Assembly: GCF_900111905.1 (NCBI RefSeq)
Contig: NZ_FOKM01000011.1
Span: 124,001-188,000 of the forward strand
Direction of reading: 5' to 3'
DNA: 64,000 nucleotides
Origin: Rhizobium sp. NFR07
GTDB lineage: Bacteria > Pseudomonadota > Alphaproteobacteria > Rhizobiales > Rhizobiaceae
The notes under the pieces are model-generated. The model searched no databases. It worked only from the letters and a program-made list of their open reading frames with translations, and was not told the origin of the DNA. The position numbers were made by a program, and so were the translations under genes. Positions 44,770 to 52,256 of this stretch are shown in pieces. Numbering within the stretch: position 1 is the stretch's first letter; each line of letters begins with the position of its first letter.

Positions 44770-45917
44770 CGCGCCCACTCGACATCGTCTTCGTCGGCCT
44801 TTCACTTTCGTCATCCTGGGGCAACGGCCATGCAACCACGTTCCGTGCGCTGATCCGTGGGCTTAGCGCGCAAGGCCACCGGGTGCTCTTCCTTGAGCGT
44901 GACGTCCCTTGGTATGCCAGCCAACGCGACCTGCCTGACCCTGATTTCTGCCGGCTGGCCTATTACTCCGGCGCCGATGAGTTGACCAACAGATTTGAAA
45001 TGGCAATCACGTCTGCGGATGCCGTCATCATCGGCTCCTACGTGCCGGACGGGGTGGCCGTTATCAAAGCGGTGGCGGCCTTATCCCCCAGACGCCTGTG
45101 CTTTTACGACATCGACACGCCGGTGACGCTCGCCAAGCTCGACCGCGGCGACGAGGAGTATCTGGCGCTCGAACAGGTCCCGGTTTTCGACGCCTACTTT
45201 TCGTTCTCCGGCGGCGAGGTGCTGACCCGGCTGGAGCGGGACTACGGCGCACGCCAGGCAATCGACCTCTATTGTTCCGTCGACGCGGAGCGTTACGGCA
45301 ATACGGGTGAAGGTTTCGAATGGGATCTTGGCTATCTGGGCACCTATAGCCCTGATCGCCAGCCAACGCTTGAGCGGTTGCTGATCGAGCCGGCGCGAGC
45401 CCTTCCGCATCTTCGCTTCGTCGTCGCCGGACCGCAATATCCCGACACAATCGACTGGCCTGCAAATGTAGAACGGATCGAACACCTGCCGCCGCAGGAC
45501 CATCCGAGCTTTTACAGCAGACAGCGCTTCACCTTGAACGTGACCCGCGCCGACATGATCGCGGCGGGATGGTCGCCAAGCGTTCGGCTGTTCGAAGCGG
45601 CTGCCTGCGGCACGCCGATCATCAGCGATGATTGGCGAGGGCTGAGTGAGCTTCTTCCAGAGGGTGAGGCGATCTTCATTGCGCGCAGCACTGATGATGT
45701 TGTTGCTGCCCTTAAGGCGATGGAGGAGCAGCATCGGATCGCTATGAGCAGGGCAGCCCATGCCCGGGTTATGCATTTGCATACCGGCAGTGCCCGCGCT
45801 CTTCACCTGGTCTCAGCGCTAGAGAGTCTTGTGATCCACCAACCCGCACAAGTCGAAGCGCTCGAACGTGTTCAACATGAGGACCGAGGAGAACGGAATG
45901 TTGCAAAAAGTGCATGA
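44766..45917 (+). CDS. CgeB-like glycosyltransferase, copy 3
   Basis: The 383-residue protein begins MTRPLDIVFVGLSLSSSWGNGHATTFRALIRGL and has the same C-terminal pattern as copy 2: RFTLNVTRADMIAAGWSPSVRLFEAAACGTPIISDDWRGLSELL. Copies 2 and 3 are closer to each other than to copy 1 in this region. The last 20 bases overlap the start of the next gene, and the C-terminal tail (about 25 residues) is polar and probably unstructured. Donor and acceptor are unknown. Confidence 0.84.
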   Translation: MTRPLDIVFVGLSLSSSWGNGHATTFRALIRGLSAQGHRVLFLERDVPWYASQRDLPDPDFCRLAYYSGADELTNRFEMAITSADAVIIGSYVPDGVAVIKAVAALSPRRLCFYDIDTPVTLAKLDRGDEEYLALEQVPVFDAYFSFSGGEVLTRLERDYGARQAIDLYCSVDAERYGNTGEGFEWDLGYLGTYSPDRQPTLERLLIEPARALPHLRFVVAGPQYPDTIDWPANVERIEHLPPQDHPSFYSRQRFTLNVTRADMIAAGWSPSVRLFEAAACGTPIISDDWRGLSELLPEGEAIFIARSTDDVVAALKAMEEQHRIAMSRAAHARVMHLHTGSARALHLVSALESLVIHQPAQVEALERVQHEDRGERNVAKSA

Positions 45918-46941
45918 CGGTAAAACCAGAACTGTCCTCGTGGCTGGCGGAGCCGGCTTCGTTGGCTCGCATCTGTGCGACGCGCTTCTGTTGCGGGGTG
46001 ATAAAGTGATATGCGTCGATAGCTTCCTGACAGGATCAAGGGCTAATGTTCGTCCGCTGGAAAATCACCCCAAGTTCCGTCTCGTTGAACAGGATGTGTG
46101 CCATCTCTTAAACATCGAAGAGCAGGTTCATCAGGTCTACAACCTGGCCTGCGCGGCATCTCCACCCTCTTATCAAGCCGATCCAGTCCATACGATGATG
46201 ACCTGCGTGGCTGGAACGGGCAACTTGCTTGCTCTCGCGGAACGCCATAACGCGTCGTTCCTGCAAGCTTCGACGAGCGAAGTGTACGGCGATCCTGAAG
46301 AACATCCACAGCGTGAAGATTATCGTGGCAACGTCAGCTGCACCGGGCCGCGGGCTTGCTATGACGAGGGCAAGCGTGCCGCCGAGGCACTTTGCTTCGA
46401 TATGTTACGGGCCGGTCGCACCGACGCGCGCGTCGTGCGCATATTCAACACTTATGGGCCGCGCATGCAGCCAAACGACGGTCGCATCATCTCGAACCTT
46501 CTAGTACAGGCGCTGTCGGGTGACCCATTGACTATTTACGGTAGCGGCGAGCAAACGCGGTCTTTCTGTTTCGTGACAGACCTCGTAGCAGGTTTGATGG
46601 CACTGATGGATGTTGATCCGAATCCGGGCGCGCCCGTCAACATTGGTAACCCGGGCGAGTTCACCATCAATGAGCTTGCCGCGATGATCCTGACGATGGT
46701 TCCCGGAAGGTCCGAAATCGTCTACCGGCCCCTGCCCAAGGACGATCCGCAGCGTCGTCGCCCAGATATAGCCCGTGCCAAGGAATTGCTCGATTGGGAG
46801 CCCAAAGTCCCGCTGTCGCAAGGGCTGCAAGAGACAGCGGATTATTTTGCTTCAGTTCTTTTCGAACCTGGACTGCGTGCGAGGCCCTCAAGAGAAAAAC
46901 CACGCCCCGGTCTAACCGGTGCGCTGCAGATTGGAGCCTGA
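45898..46941 (+). CDS. UDP-glucuronate decarboxylase-like SDR (UXS type)
   Basis: The 347-residue extended SDR has the NAD motif VAGGAGFVGSHLCDALL, the pattern LACAASPPSYQADPVHTMMTCVAGT, and catalytic Tyr155 and Lys159 in ACYDEGKRAAEAL. These are features of UDP-xylose synthase, which decarboxylates UDP-glucuronate to UDP-xylose via a 4-keto intermediate. This fits with ugd in the divergent arm supplying UDP-glucuronate. The ATG at 45898 has a GAGGAGAACGGA site and lies inside the end of the preceding gene (20-bp overlap). A related activity such as dTDP-glucose dehydratase is less likely but not excluded. Confidence 0.86.
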   Translation: MLQKVHDGKTRTVLVAGGAGFVGSHLCDALLLRGDKVICVDSFLTGSRANVRPLENHPKFRLVEQDVCHLLNIEEQVHQVYNLACAASPPSYQADPVHTMMTCVAGTGNLLALAERHNASFLQASTSEVYGDPEEHPQREDYRGNVSCTGPRACYDEGKRAAEALCFDMLRAGRTDARVVRIFNTYGPRMQPNDGRIISNLLVQALSGDPLTIYGSGEQTRSFCFVTDLVAGLMALMDVDPNPGAPVNIGNPGEFTINELAAMILTMVPGRSEIVYRPLPKDDPQRRRPDIARAKELLDWEPKVPLSQGLQETADYFASVLFEPGLRARPSREKPRPGLTGALQIGA

Positions 46942-46944
46942 GGA

Positions 46945-47700
46945 ATGGACGCTGCAAGAAAAGCAGACGATGACATCAAGCGCCGGCTCGCCGAACTTGG
47001 GCCCTGGTTCCAGAACATCCACGTGCAGGGGGTGCCCACCGCCCCCGATCATTTCCTGGGCGATTATCCAACTTTCAAATGGCAGGGGTTCAAGGAGGTG
47101 GTCCCGCAAGACTTGGCAGGACGCAGCGTTCTCGACGTCGGATGCAATGCCGGCTTTTATTCCTTCGAGATGAAGAAGCGCAATGCCGGTCGCGTATTAG
47201 GGATCGACGCAGACCCACACTACCTTCGGCAGGCCCGCTTTGTGGCCGAGCAGACTGGCCTGGACGTGGAGTTCCGCCAGATGTCGGTTTACGACGTCGG
47301 AAAGCTTGGCGAAAAATTCGACCTCGTGATTTTCATGGGCGTGCTTTACCATCTGCGCCACCCTCTGCTTGCGCTCGACCTTCTCTATGAACATGTCGTA
47401 GGCGATCAGATGTTGTTCCAATGCCTACAACGCGGGGATGAGCGACTTCCGCAGCTTCAGGAGAACTACGATTTTTCTGAATGGTCCCTGTTCGACCGGC
47501 ATGATTATCCCAAACTCTTCTTTGTGGAAGAGCGCTACGCTTCCGACCCAACCAACTGGTTCATCCCCAATAGGGCAGCCATGGAAGCCATGCTGCGCAG
47601 TTCTGGCTTTGTGATCGACGCCCATCCGGAACGGGAAGTCTATCTTTGTCACCGCAGTGAGCGGCATTATGCGGTCGAAGTGCCACCTCAGATCTGCTGA
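46945..47700 (+). CDS. SAM-dependent methyltransferase, CmoB/DUF1698-like
   Basis: The 251-residue protein has the class I SAM motif SVLDVGCNAGFYS (61-73), the acidic strand RVLGIDADPHYL, and the post-I region FDLVIFMGVLYHLRHPLLALD, resembling the CmoB/DUF1698 superfamily and methyltransferases found in glycosyltransferase clusters. It has an N-terminal IHVQGVPTAPDHFLGDYP segment that family members share. It lies 3 bp after the UXS-like gene and is the last gene of the operon. It probably methylates the glycan or its acceptor. The later WSLFDRHDYPKLFFVEE region may form the acceptor pocket; no specific substrate can be claimed. Confidence 0.85.
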   Translation: MDAARKADDDIKRRLAELGPWFQNIHVQGVPTAPDHFLGDYPTFKWQGFKEVVPQDLAGRSVLDVGCNAGFYSFEMKKRNAGRVLGIDADPHYLRQARFVAEQTGLDVEFRQMSVYDVGKLGEKFDLVIFMGVLYHLRHPLLALDLLYEHVVGDQMLFQCLQRGDERLPQLQENYDFSEWSLFDRHDYPKLFFVEERYASDPTNWFIPNRAAMEAMLRSSGFVIDAHPEREVYLCHRSERHYAVEVPPQIC

Positions 47701-47783
47701 ACAGGCGGCACTGAAAGCTCCTGCAACGACAGCCGCTGTTTTGCAAAATAAGCCGGCTCGGAAACGTGTCGTAGGAGGTGAAC

Positions 47784-48332
47784 TTGCAGAGGAACAGTAT
47801 CGAAACTGAAAGCCCGACAACAAAGGCTGCTGATGGCCTCACGCCGGCTCTCGCCCGCAACATCGACGCGGTAATGCAGCGGCGGCGCGAAACAGCCGAC
47901 GCGGCTTCATTGCAAGAACGCGCAGCTGCCGCAATTAGTCGGTTCGCAGGATCAATGCCCTTCGTCTACATTCATCTCGTATTATATGGGACGTGGATTG
48001 TAGCCAATCTAAACTGGCTGCCAGGTGTGCGACCGTGGGATCCGTCGCTTGTCATTCTCGCGATGGAAGCGTCAGTCGAAGCCATCTTTTTATCGACCTT
48101 TGTTCTGATCAATCAAAATCGGATGGCGGCCGAAGACGATACGCGTGCCGATCTCGATCTACAGGTCAGCCTGTTAAACGAGCATGAAACGACGCGTCTA
48201 ATCGCTATGGTGGAGGCGATCGCCAAGAGGCTGGATGTGCCGATTGAGGCTGGCGAGGAGCTAAGCGAGCTGAAAGAAGATGTTGCCCCCGAGGCTGTAC
48301 TCGATCGAATTGAATCCGAAGAGACGCGTTAG
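47784..48332 (+). CDS. DUF1003 inner-membrane protein
   Basis: The product has two membrane helices (about 64-84, FVYIHLVLYGTWIVANL, and 98-118, LVILAMEASVEAIFLSTFVLI) separated by the conserved LPGVRPWDPS loop, then NQNRMAAEDDTRADLDLQVSLLNEHET, the DUF1003 hallmark. The function of the family is unknown. The start is TTG at 47784 (182 residues), five bases after a strong AGGAGG site; GTG at 47778 overlaps that site. The C-terminal helix is charged and cytoplasmic. It follows the glycan operon by about 80 bp and may be read from the same transcript. Confidence 0.88.
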   Translation: MQRNSIETESPTTKAADGLTPALARNIDAVMQRRRETADAASLQERAAAAISRFAGSMPFVYIHLVLYGTWIVANLNWLPGVRPWDPSLVILAMEASVEAIFLSTFVLINQNRMAAEDDTRADLDLQVSLLNEHETTRLIAMVEAIAKRLDVPIEAGEELSELKEDVAPEAVLDRIESEETR

Positions 48333-48604
48333 TCGGTCATGCAGCCTCTCGAACATCTATCACGTCCGTGTGGGCGCCAGATCATTCCCGCCAAGGGTGA
48401 CCTTCTACAAACCTTCGCCTCTGAATATGCTGTAGTCGCAAAACCGAAAACCTGTGGAAGCCAATGCTGGACTGATCAAGACCAGAGGTGGCTCGCGATC
48501 AGCCCAGCTCATATCCTCTTTGAACAAAACACACGGCATAGAGCACGCGACAAACGGTGGAGCTCTCGTACCCGCCGAGTTTATGCTCACTGCTGCTTTG
48601 CCTG

Positions 48605-48778
48605 TTAATATTCTTCGTCGTCCCAAGACGAAGATTGCTCGCCTGCTCCGGCTTTTCCGGCTTCCCATTCCTTGGTCGCCTGAACCCAGTGCTCCTCGTG
48701 GTAGCCGTCCGGCCGGCCGGCCTCCTCCCACAGCTCATACGCCCTTTTTGTGATCCATCCTTCGCGGTCAACTACCAT
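48605..48778 (-). CDS. DUF2934 small protein (57 aa)
   Basis: This short gene encodes 57 residues beginning MVVDREGWITKRAYELWEEA and continuing GRPDGYHEEHWVQATKEWEA, an exact fit to the DUF2934 pattern (AYxLWE-x-GRPxG-x-HWxxA). It ends in an acidic tail SSSWDDEEY. A strong AAGGAAGG ribosome site lies just before the ATG. DUF2934 proteins are small, soluble and of unknown role, frequent in rhizobial stress regions. It is convergent with the DUF1003 gene and divergent from the DUF2243 gene. Confidence 0.85.
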   Translation of the reverse strand: MVVDREGWITKRAYELWEEAGRPDGYHEEHWVQATKEWEAGKAGAGEQSSSWDDEEY

Positions 48779-48824
48779 GGCTTCCTTCCTTCACTGTCAT
48801 CGCCCTTCACACCCGGGCCACACA

Positions 48825-48849
48825 CGAACCATCGGCCTCGAAGATAGTT
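48825..48849 (+). promoter_or_regulatory. Possible variant EcfG-type promoter of DUF2243 gene
   Basis: CGAAC (one mismatch to GGAAC) and GTT with a 17-base spacer, ending 35 bases before the GTG start. It is the same -35 variant as at 33153. Confidence 0.4.
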
Positions 48850-48884
48850 TCTTCAGTATCTCATTCGAAATTGGGGAGCCTCCT

Positions 48885-49715
48885 GTGAGCACCACGTCAA
48901 CCAGCACCCGCCACCTCCCGAGGAAACTTGTCTGGGCCGGTATCGCTCTCGGCTTTGGGCTCGGCGGCTTTTTCGACGGAATTCTGCTTCATCAGGTTTT
49001 GCAGTGGCACCACCTCCTTAGCGGGCTGGAGGATGCGCGTCTTGATCTGCGAACCTTGATCCTCACGGACGGCCTGTTTCACGTCCTGATGTACATCATA
49101 ACCTGCTGTGGGTTATGGGCGCTCTGGCGCAGACGAAGCGATGTAAACTGGCTTGTCCCTGATCGGACAATGGTCGCATTCGCAGCAGCCGGTTTCGGGC
49201 TCTGGCATATCGTTGACAGCATCCTTTCTCATTGGCTCCTCGGTATTCACCGCGTCAGAATGAATGTCGAAAACCCTCTCCTTTGGGACCTGATATGGTT
49301 TTTCGCCTTCGGGGTGATGCCGGTGATCGCCGCAGCTTACCTAACGAAATTTCCGCCCGCACCACGCACAACAATCTTGAGTTCGCCCCTAGCGCTTGTC
49401 ATCGCGACCTTCACTACGGGCTCTGCCGCGCTCTTGCCCGCTCCCCAGTCGGGCACGGTGATGGTGATGTTCCGACCCGGCATGAACGTCTCACAGACAG
49501 TCGCAGCCATCGGCTCCATCGACGGAAGAATTGTGTGGACCGACGACACGATGCAGGTTTGGGCGATCAAGCTGACAAAGCCCGAAAGGGCTCTTGAACT
49601 CTACCTCGAAGGAGCGATGCTCGTCGGCAACTCGATCCTGCCAGCCGGGTGCTTCGGCTGGACAAGCCCTAGCGTAGATAAAGCAGGCCCGCGGCCGCAA
49701 TCGCGAGAACGATAA
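48885..49715 (+). CDS. DUF2243 multi-pass membrane protein
   Basis: The 276-residue inner-membrane protein has the DUF2243 N-terminal region: LGFGLGGFFDGILLHQVLQWHHLL, followed by DGLFHVLMYIITCCGLW and FGLWHIVDSILSHWLLGIHRVR. The His residues in HQVLQWHH, H in LFHV, and H in WHIVDSILSHW could bind metal or heme, but no such role is established. About four membrane helices are seen to residue 190, then an extra 80-residue C-terminal domain (GTVMVMFRPGMNVSQTVAAI) that looks like an extracytoplasmic fold. The GTG start at 48885 has a GGGGAG site six bases upstream; the frame extends earlier without such a signal. Confidence 0.85.
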   Translation: MSTTSTSTRHLPRKLVWAGIALGFGLGGFFDGILLHQVLQWHHLLSGLEDARLDLRTLILTDGLFHVLMYIITCCGLWALWRRRSDVNWLVPDRTMVAFAAAGFGLWHIVDSILSHWLLGIHRVRMNVENPLLWDLIWFFAFGVMPVIAAAYLTKFPPAPRTTILSSPLALVIATFTTGSAALLPAPQSGTVMVMFRPGMNVSQTVAAIGSIDGRIVWTDDTMQVWAIKLTKPERALELYLEGAMLVGNSILPAGCFGWTSPSVDKAGPRPQSRER

Positions 49716-49812
49716 ACACAAGAAGCCCAAAGCGAAAAATCCCGGATCGCGCCCCCATCGGTCCGACGAGCCGGAAAAACCAGTCCGGGCCTTGGTTGCC
49801 AGAGTGGGACAT
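49669..49812 (-). CDS. Small membrane protein (47 aa)
   Basis: The product begins MSHSGNQGPDWFFRLVGPMG and ends in one membrane helix (FGLLVFIVLAIAAAGLLYLR). An AAAGGAAC ribosome site precedes the ATG at 49812. The 3' end overlaps the DUF2243 gene tail to tail by 47 bp. A perfect EcfG-type promoter lies on this strand about 140-164 bases upstream, implying a long leader. The function is unknown. Confidence 0.6.
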   Translation of the reverse strand: MSHSGNQGPDWFFRLVGPMGARSGIFRFGLLVFIVLAIAAAGLLYLR

Positions 49813-49951
49813 GTTCAAGTTCCTTTGATGAGGCCGTAGCCGGGATGACGGATCTAAGCCCAAGGGCGGTGAGCGCCACGACGAAATCGCCTCGCTACTA
49901 CCAACAACATTAGGCGGTTCAGGGAGGAAGTTTCACAAAGCGTCCACCTGA

Positions 49952-49976
49952 AACCGCGTTGGGGTTGCATTGTTCC
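49952..49976 (-). promoter_or_regulatory. EcfG-type promoter (47-aa membrane protein gene)
   Basis: On the minus strand GGAAC (49976-49972), a 17-base spacer and GTT (49954-49952). The leader to the ATG at 49812 would be about 130 bases. Confidence 0.7.
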
Positions 49977-50221
49977 TTAGCTAGGAGCCGCTAAGTGTGG
50001 CTGCTGTAATAGGTTGCCTGGAACGCCGACGCCTGAACGAGACCTGTAGTTACCGACAAGTCGTCAACGACTTCCGGGAAATGAGGAGAGGGCGCACCTC
50101 TATCGACGGTGCCGGGCGACCGCTTGTTGGTCTGGGATCATCGCGCGCAAGGCCGTGACGATCTTCACCTATTCTCTGGCACCGCGTGCGAAGAGCCGCT
50201 CTGCAATATGATGAGCCGGCG

Positions 50222-50246
50222 GGAACTCTTCCTGTGGAGCAGGGTT
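50222..50246 (+). promoter_or_regulatory. EcfG-type promoter of 149-aa protein gene
   Basis: GGAAC (50222-50226), a 17-base spacer and GTT (50244-50246), ending 52 bases before the ATG at 50299. Confidence 0.75.
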
Positions 50247-50298
50247 CGTTTCCATCGATCAAGAACCGCGCGAAGCGCGTGACCGGACAGGAGTTACG

Positions 50299-50748
50299 AT
50301 GACCAATGCCAGAGTAGGATCGCCACACAACGAGGGCACGAGCACGACCGAGAACCAATTCGGCCGGTCAGTCGAGAGCCAGGCACAAATTGCTGACGCC
50401 GAGAAAATTGCGACCGCCACAGAGGTTGGCGAGCTTTTGAACATCTATCGACTGGAACCTGTCGCGCCGCCCAATGATTTTCGCTGGGATCAGGCACCTT
50501 CTTTGGGAACCGTGGTTGTCGCTGCGCGGACCGCTGGCGATGCTCGCATTGTTGCAGCTGGCGCGGAGTTGGATTTCCAAGAAATAGACGCCCTTCCGGC
50601 TGAGGATGTCTCGACAAGGAACGCGAGCGCGTTTCGAGACGAAAAAGCCTACACCGTCATCGAGGTGGAACACGGGCGGGAAGGCTTGCAGCGAGGCGTG
50701 CTCCAGGGCGAAGTCCCTGTCGATCTCGTTCGACCAACGCAGGTCTGA
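50299..50748 (+). CDS. Hypothetical protein (149 aa)
   Basis: A 149-residue soluble protein starting MTNARVGSPHNEGTSTTENQ, with a disordered N-terminus of about 30 residues and a likely folded part containing IATATEVGELLNIYRLEP, GTVVVAARTAGDARIVAAGAELDF and AYTVIEVEHGREGL. The ATG has an AGGAG ribosome site, and an EcfG-type promoter lies upstream. I do not recognise the family. Promoter and neighbours suggest a stress role. Confidence 0.7.
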   Translation: MTNARVGSPHNEGTSTTENQFGRSVESQAQIADAEKIATATEVGELLNIYRLEPVAPPNDFRWDQAPSLGTVVVAARTAGDARIVAAGAELDFQEIDALPAEDVSTRNASAFRDEKAYTVIEVEHGREGLQRGVLQGEVPVDLVRPTQV

Positions 50749-50954
50749 GCTTGCGGCTGGGGTCCGCGCGAGATCACCTTCGGACACTACATTTGGTACC
50801 GTCGTGAGCGCCTGATCGGGCTCAGCGGATAAGGGCGTGTGGCTGGTGAATTCAGACTGACTGACTTGAATCTGACTTTTTCGCTTCCTAGCTCACCGGG
50901 CGATCGGGGTTTTGAGCTCGGTCCCTTTCACACGCGCGTATGGAGTGAGACTGC

Positions 50955-51245
50955 ATGGAAGACCAGATTGAAACCATCAAGAGTGCCAGCATCCACGAGA
51001 GAGAAGAGATCATCACCGATTTCGCTCGATGGCTTGAGACGGCCTCTCAGGATGCTTTTGTCTATGGTGAGGGGCGTTTCGCTTTGATGTCGGCCAGCAT
51101 GGCTGAAGCGATCCGATTAAACGCCGATGAACTTGCTCGCGAGACGCCCGAAACCGCTGAACGCGTGCTGCAGCAAGCTTGGTCTATGATCTCCCGGTTC
51201 AAGGCGGCGTATCCTCATCCCGTTATAAGTCGATCGGTACACTGA
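50955..51245 (+). CDS. Hypothetical helical protein (96 aa)
   Basis: The 96-residue product begins MEDQIETIKSASIHEREEII and is predicted to be all-helical and soluble (ASQDAFVYGEGRFALMSASMAEAIRL, then ETPETAERVLQQAWSMI). A GGAGTGAGA stretch precedes the ATG. No known family was recognised. It lies about 150 bp upstream of the Hsp20 gene on the same strand, and the RNA thermometer region separates the two. Confidence 0.6.
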   Translation: MEDQIETIKSASIHEREEIITDFARWLETASQDAFVYGEGRFALMSASMAEAIRLNADELARETPETAERVLQQAWSMISRFKAAYPHPVISRSVH

Positions 51246-51272
51246 CGCCGGCCAATTTTTTTCGCAGCAGAT

Positions 51273-51302
51273 CTTGAATCAGAAAATCGGAAAACCAAAA
51301 TC
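51273..51302 (+). promoter_or_regulatory. Possible RpoH-type promoter of hsp20 gene
   Basis: CTTGAAT (51273-51279) matches the heat-shock -35 box in six of seven positions; 15 bases later CCAAAATC is a partial match to the -10 box. It would start transcription near 51308, directly before the ROSE-like hairpins. Confidence 0.45.
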
Positions 51303-51308
51303 GATTGT

Positions 51309-51395
51309 CACCAGCCGCTGAACCAAGGGCTGGTATTGCCGGGAGCGCCGCTTTTGGCATTCCCGTACCCATGTTGCTTCAAGGAGGATATGGCT
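51309..51395 (+). promoter_or_regulatory. ROSE-like RNA thermometer
   Basis: The leader of the hsp20 gene folds into successive hairpins: CCAGCC/GGCTGG (51311-51333), then CGGGA/TCCCG, then a last one where CCAT pairs with ATGG and TTGCTTC lies opposite AAGGAGGAT. A TTGCT facing an AAGGAGGAT ribosome site is the hallmark of ROSE elements, which block translation of rhizobial small heat-shock genes at normal temperature. Confidence 0.75.
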
Positions 51396-51869
51396 ATGGC
51401 AACATCTTACGACTACGCACCTCTCTACCGCTCGAGCGTCGGCTTCGATCGGATCTTCAATCTTCTGGAAAATGCTCAGCGCGTCCGCTCGCCCAATGAC
51501 TGGCCGCCTTATGACATTATCAAAACGGATGACGACACCTACCGCATCTCGATCGCGGTCGCGGGCTTTTCCCAGGACGATCTGGACATCACCTTTCAGT
51601 CCAATCTCCTGATGGTTACCGGCAAGAAGCAGGACGCCGTAACGGAGGCCTACTTGCATCGCGGAATTGCTGGCCGTCCGTTCGAGCACCGCTTTGAACT
51701 CGCCGACCATGTTCGGGTGAACGGGGCGGATCTGAGCAATGGGCTCCTGACGATTGAGCTTGTGCGCGAGATCCCGGAAGCTCTGAAACCGCGAAAGATT
51801 TCGATCCGGAACGCGCCTTCGTTGACCTCGGTCGCGCCTGCACAAATTGAAGCGCACAAAGCGGCTTGA
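51396..51869 (+). CDS. Small heat-shock protein Hsp20 (IbpA/HspH-like)
   Basis: This ATP-independent chaperone holds unfolding proteins in the cytoplasm during heat stress. The 157-residue product begins MATSYDYAPLYRSSVGFDRIF and has the alpha-crystallin domain from about 35 to 125: WPPYDIIKTDDDTYRISIAVAGFSQDDLDI, LLMVTGKKQ, AYLHRGIAGRPFEHRFELADHVRVNGADLSNGLLTIEL. The C-terminal motif is the I-x-I type (ISI in KPRKISIR). The AGGAGG site is eight bases before the ATG at 51396 and only two before the ATG at 51390, so the second was chosen. Translation is likely temperature controlled by the ROSE-like leader. Confidence 0.93.
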   Translation: MATSYDYAPLYRSSVGFDRIFNLLENAQRVRSPNDWPPYDIIKTDDDTYRISIAVAGFSQDDLDITFQSNLLMVTGKKQDAVTEAYLHRGIAGRPFEHRFELADHVRVNGADLSNGLLTIELVREIPEALKPRKISIRNAPSLTSVAPAQIEAHKAA

Positions 51870-51893
51870 TCCTGAAGTTCGTCCATAGTGCCA

Positions 51894-51915
51894 GGGCGCC
51901 ACCGCGGTGGCGCCC
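51894..51915 (+). repeat. Perfect 22-bp palindrome after hsp20
   Basis: GGGCGCCACCG is followed directly by its reverse complement. It lies 25 bases after the hsp20 stop. It may form a strong hairpin terminator without a T tract or a binding site controlling the next gene. Confidence 0.6.
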
Positions 51916-51947
51916 GTCAACATTCCGGGTTGGGAAGGGAGAGAGCT

Positions 51948-52247
51948 ATGAAACCCGATATGTTCAGAGAACCCGTAACTATTCTTGTCGGCCTGGGCTT
52001 TCCTGCGAAAGTTTGCAGCGTTATGGACGCTTACCGACACCTCGTTGAATGGCCGGGGTCGTTCAGGGATGCGGCACACTCTGTTGCTCTGAATGCATGT
52101 CAGGCGGCGCTTCGTGGCGAGATCGAAGCAGACACAGCGCGCGGCCTCTTCGTAGCGTTCGCAGAAAAGCATGAGCTTCTATCGGCCGAAACGCCACTGG
52201 TCTTGGGCGCTCGATCGCGTAACGACAGCGATCCCCATGTGCAGTGA
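51948..52247 (+). CDS. DUF982-like protein
   Basis: The 99-residue product begins MKPDMFREPVTILVGLGFPA and follows the rhizobial DUF982 pattern: a PV-type strand, AYRHLVEWPG, then ALNACQAALRGEIEADTARGLFVAFAEKHELL. The family is small, common in Rhizobiales, and of unknown function. A GGGAGAGAG ribosome site supports the ATG at 51948. It follows the palindrome after hsp20 and precedes another small gene by 9 bp, so the two form a pair. Confidence 0.75.
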   Translation: MKPDMFREPVTILVGLGFPAKVCSVMDAYRHLVEWPGSFRDAAHSVALNACQAALRGEIEADTARGLFVAFAEKHELLSAETPLVLGARSRNDSDPHVQ

Positions 52248-52256
52248 GGTGCAGCT

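Larger units (their letters stand above)
49813..50298. other. Intergenic region with two outward EcfG-type promoters
   Basis: No gene is supported in these 486 bases. They contain a minus-strand stress promoter (49952-49976) and a plus-strand one (50222-50246), pointing away from each other toward the 47-residue membrane protein and the 149-residue protein. The 245 bases between them hold nothing recognisable. Confidence 0.6.
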
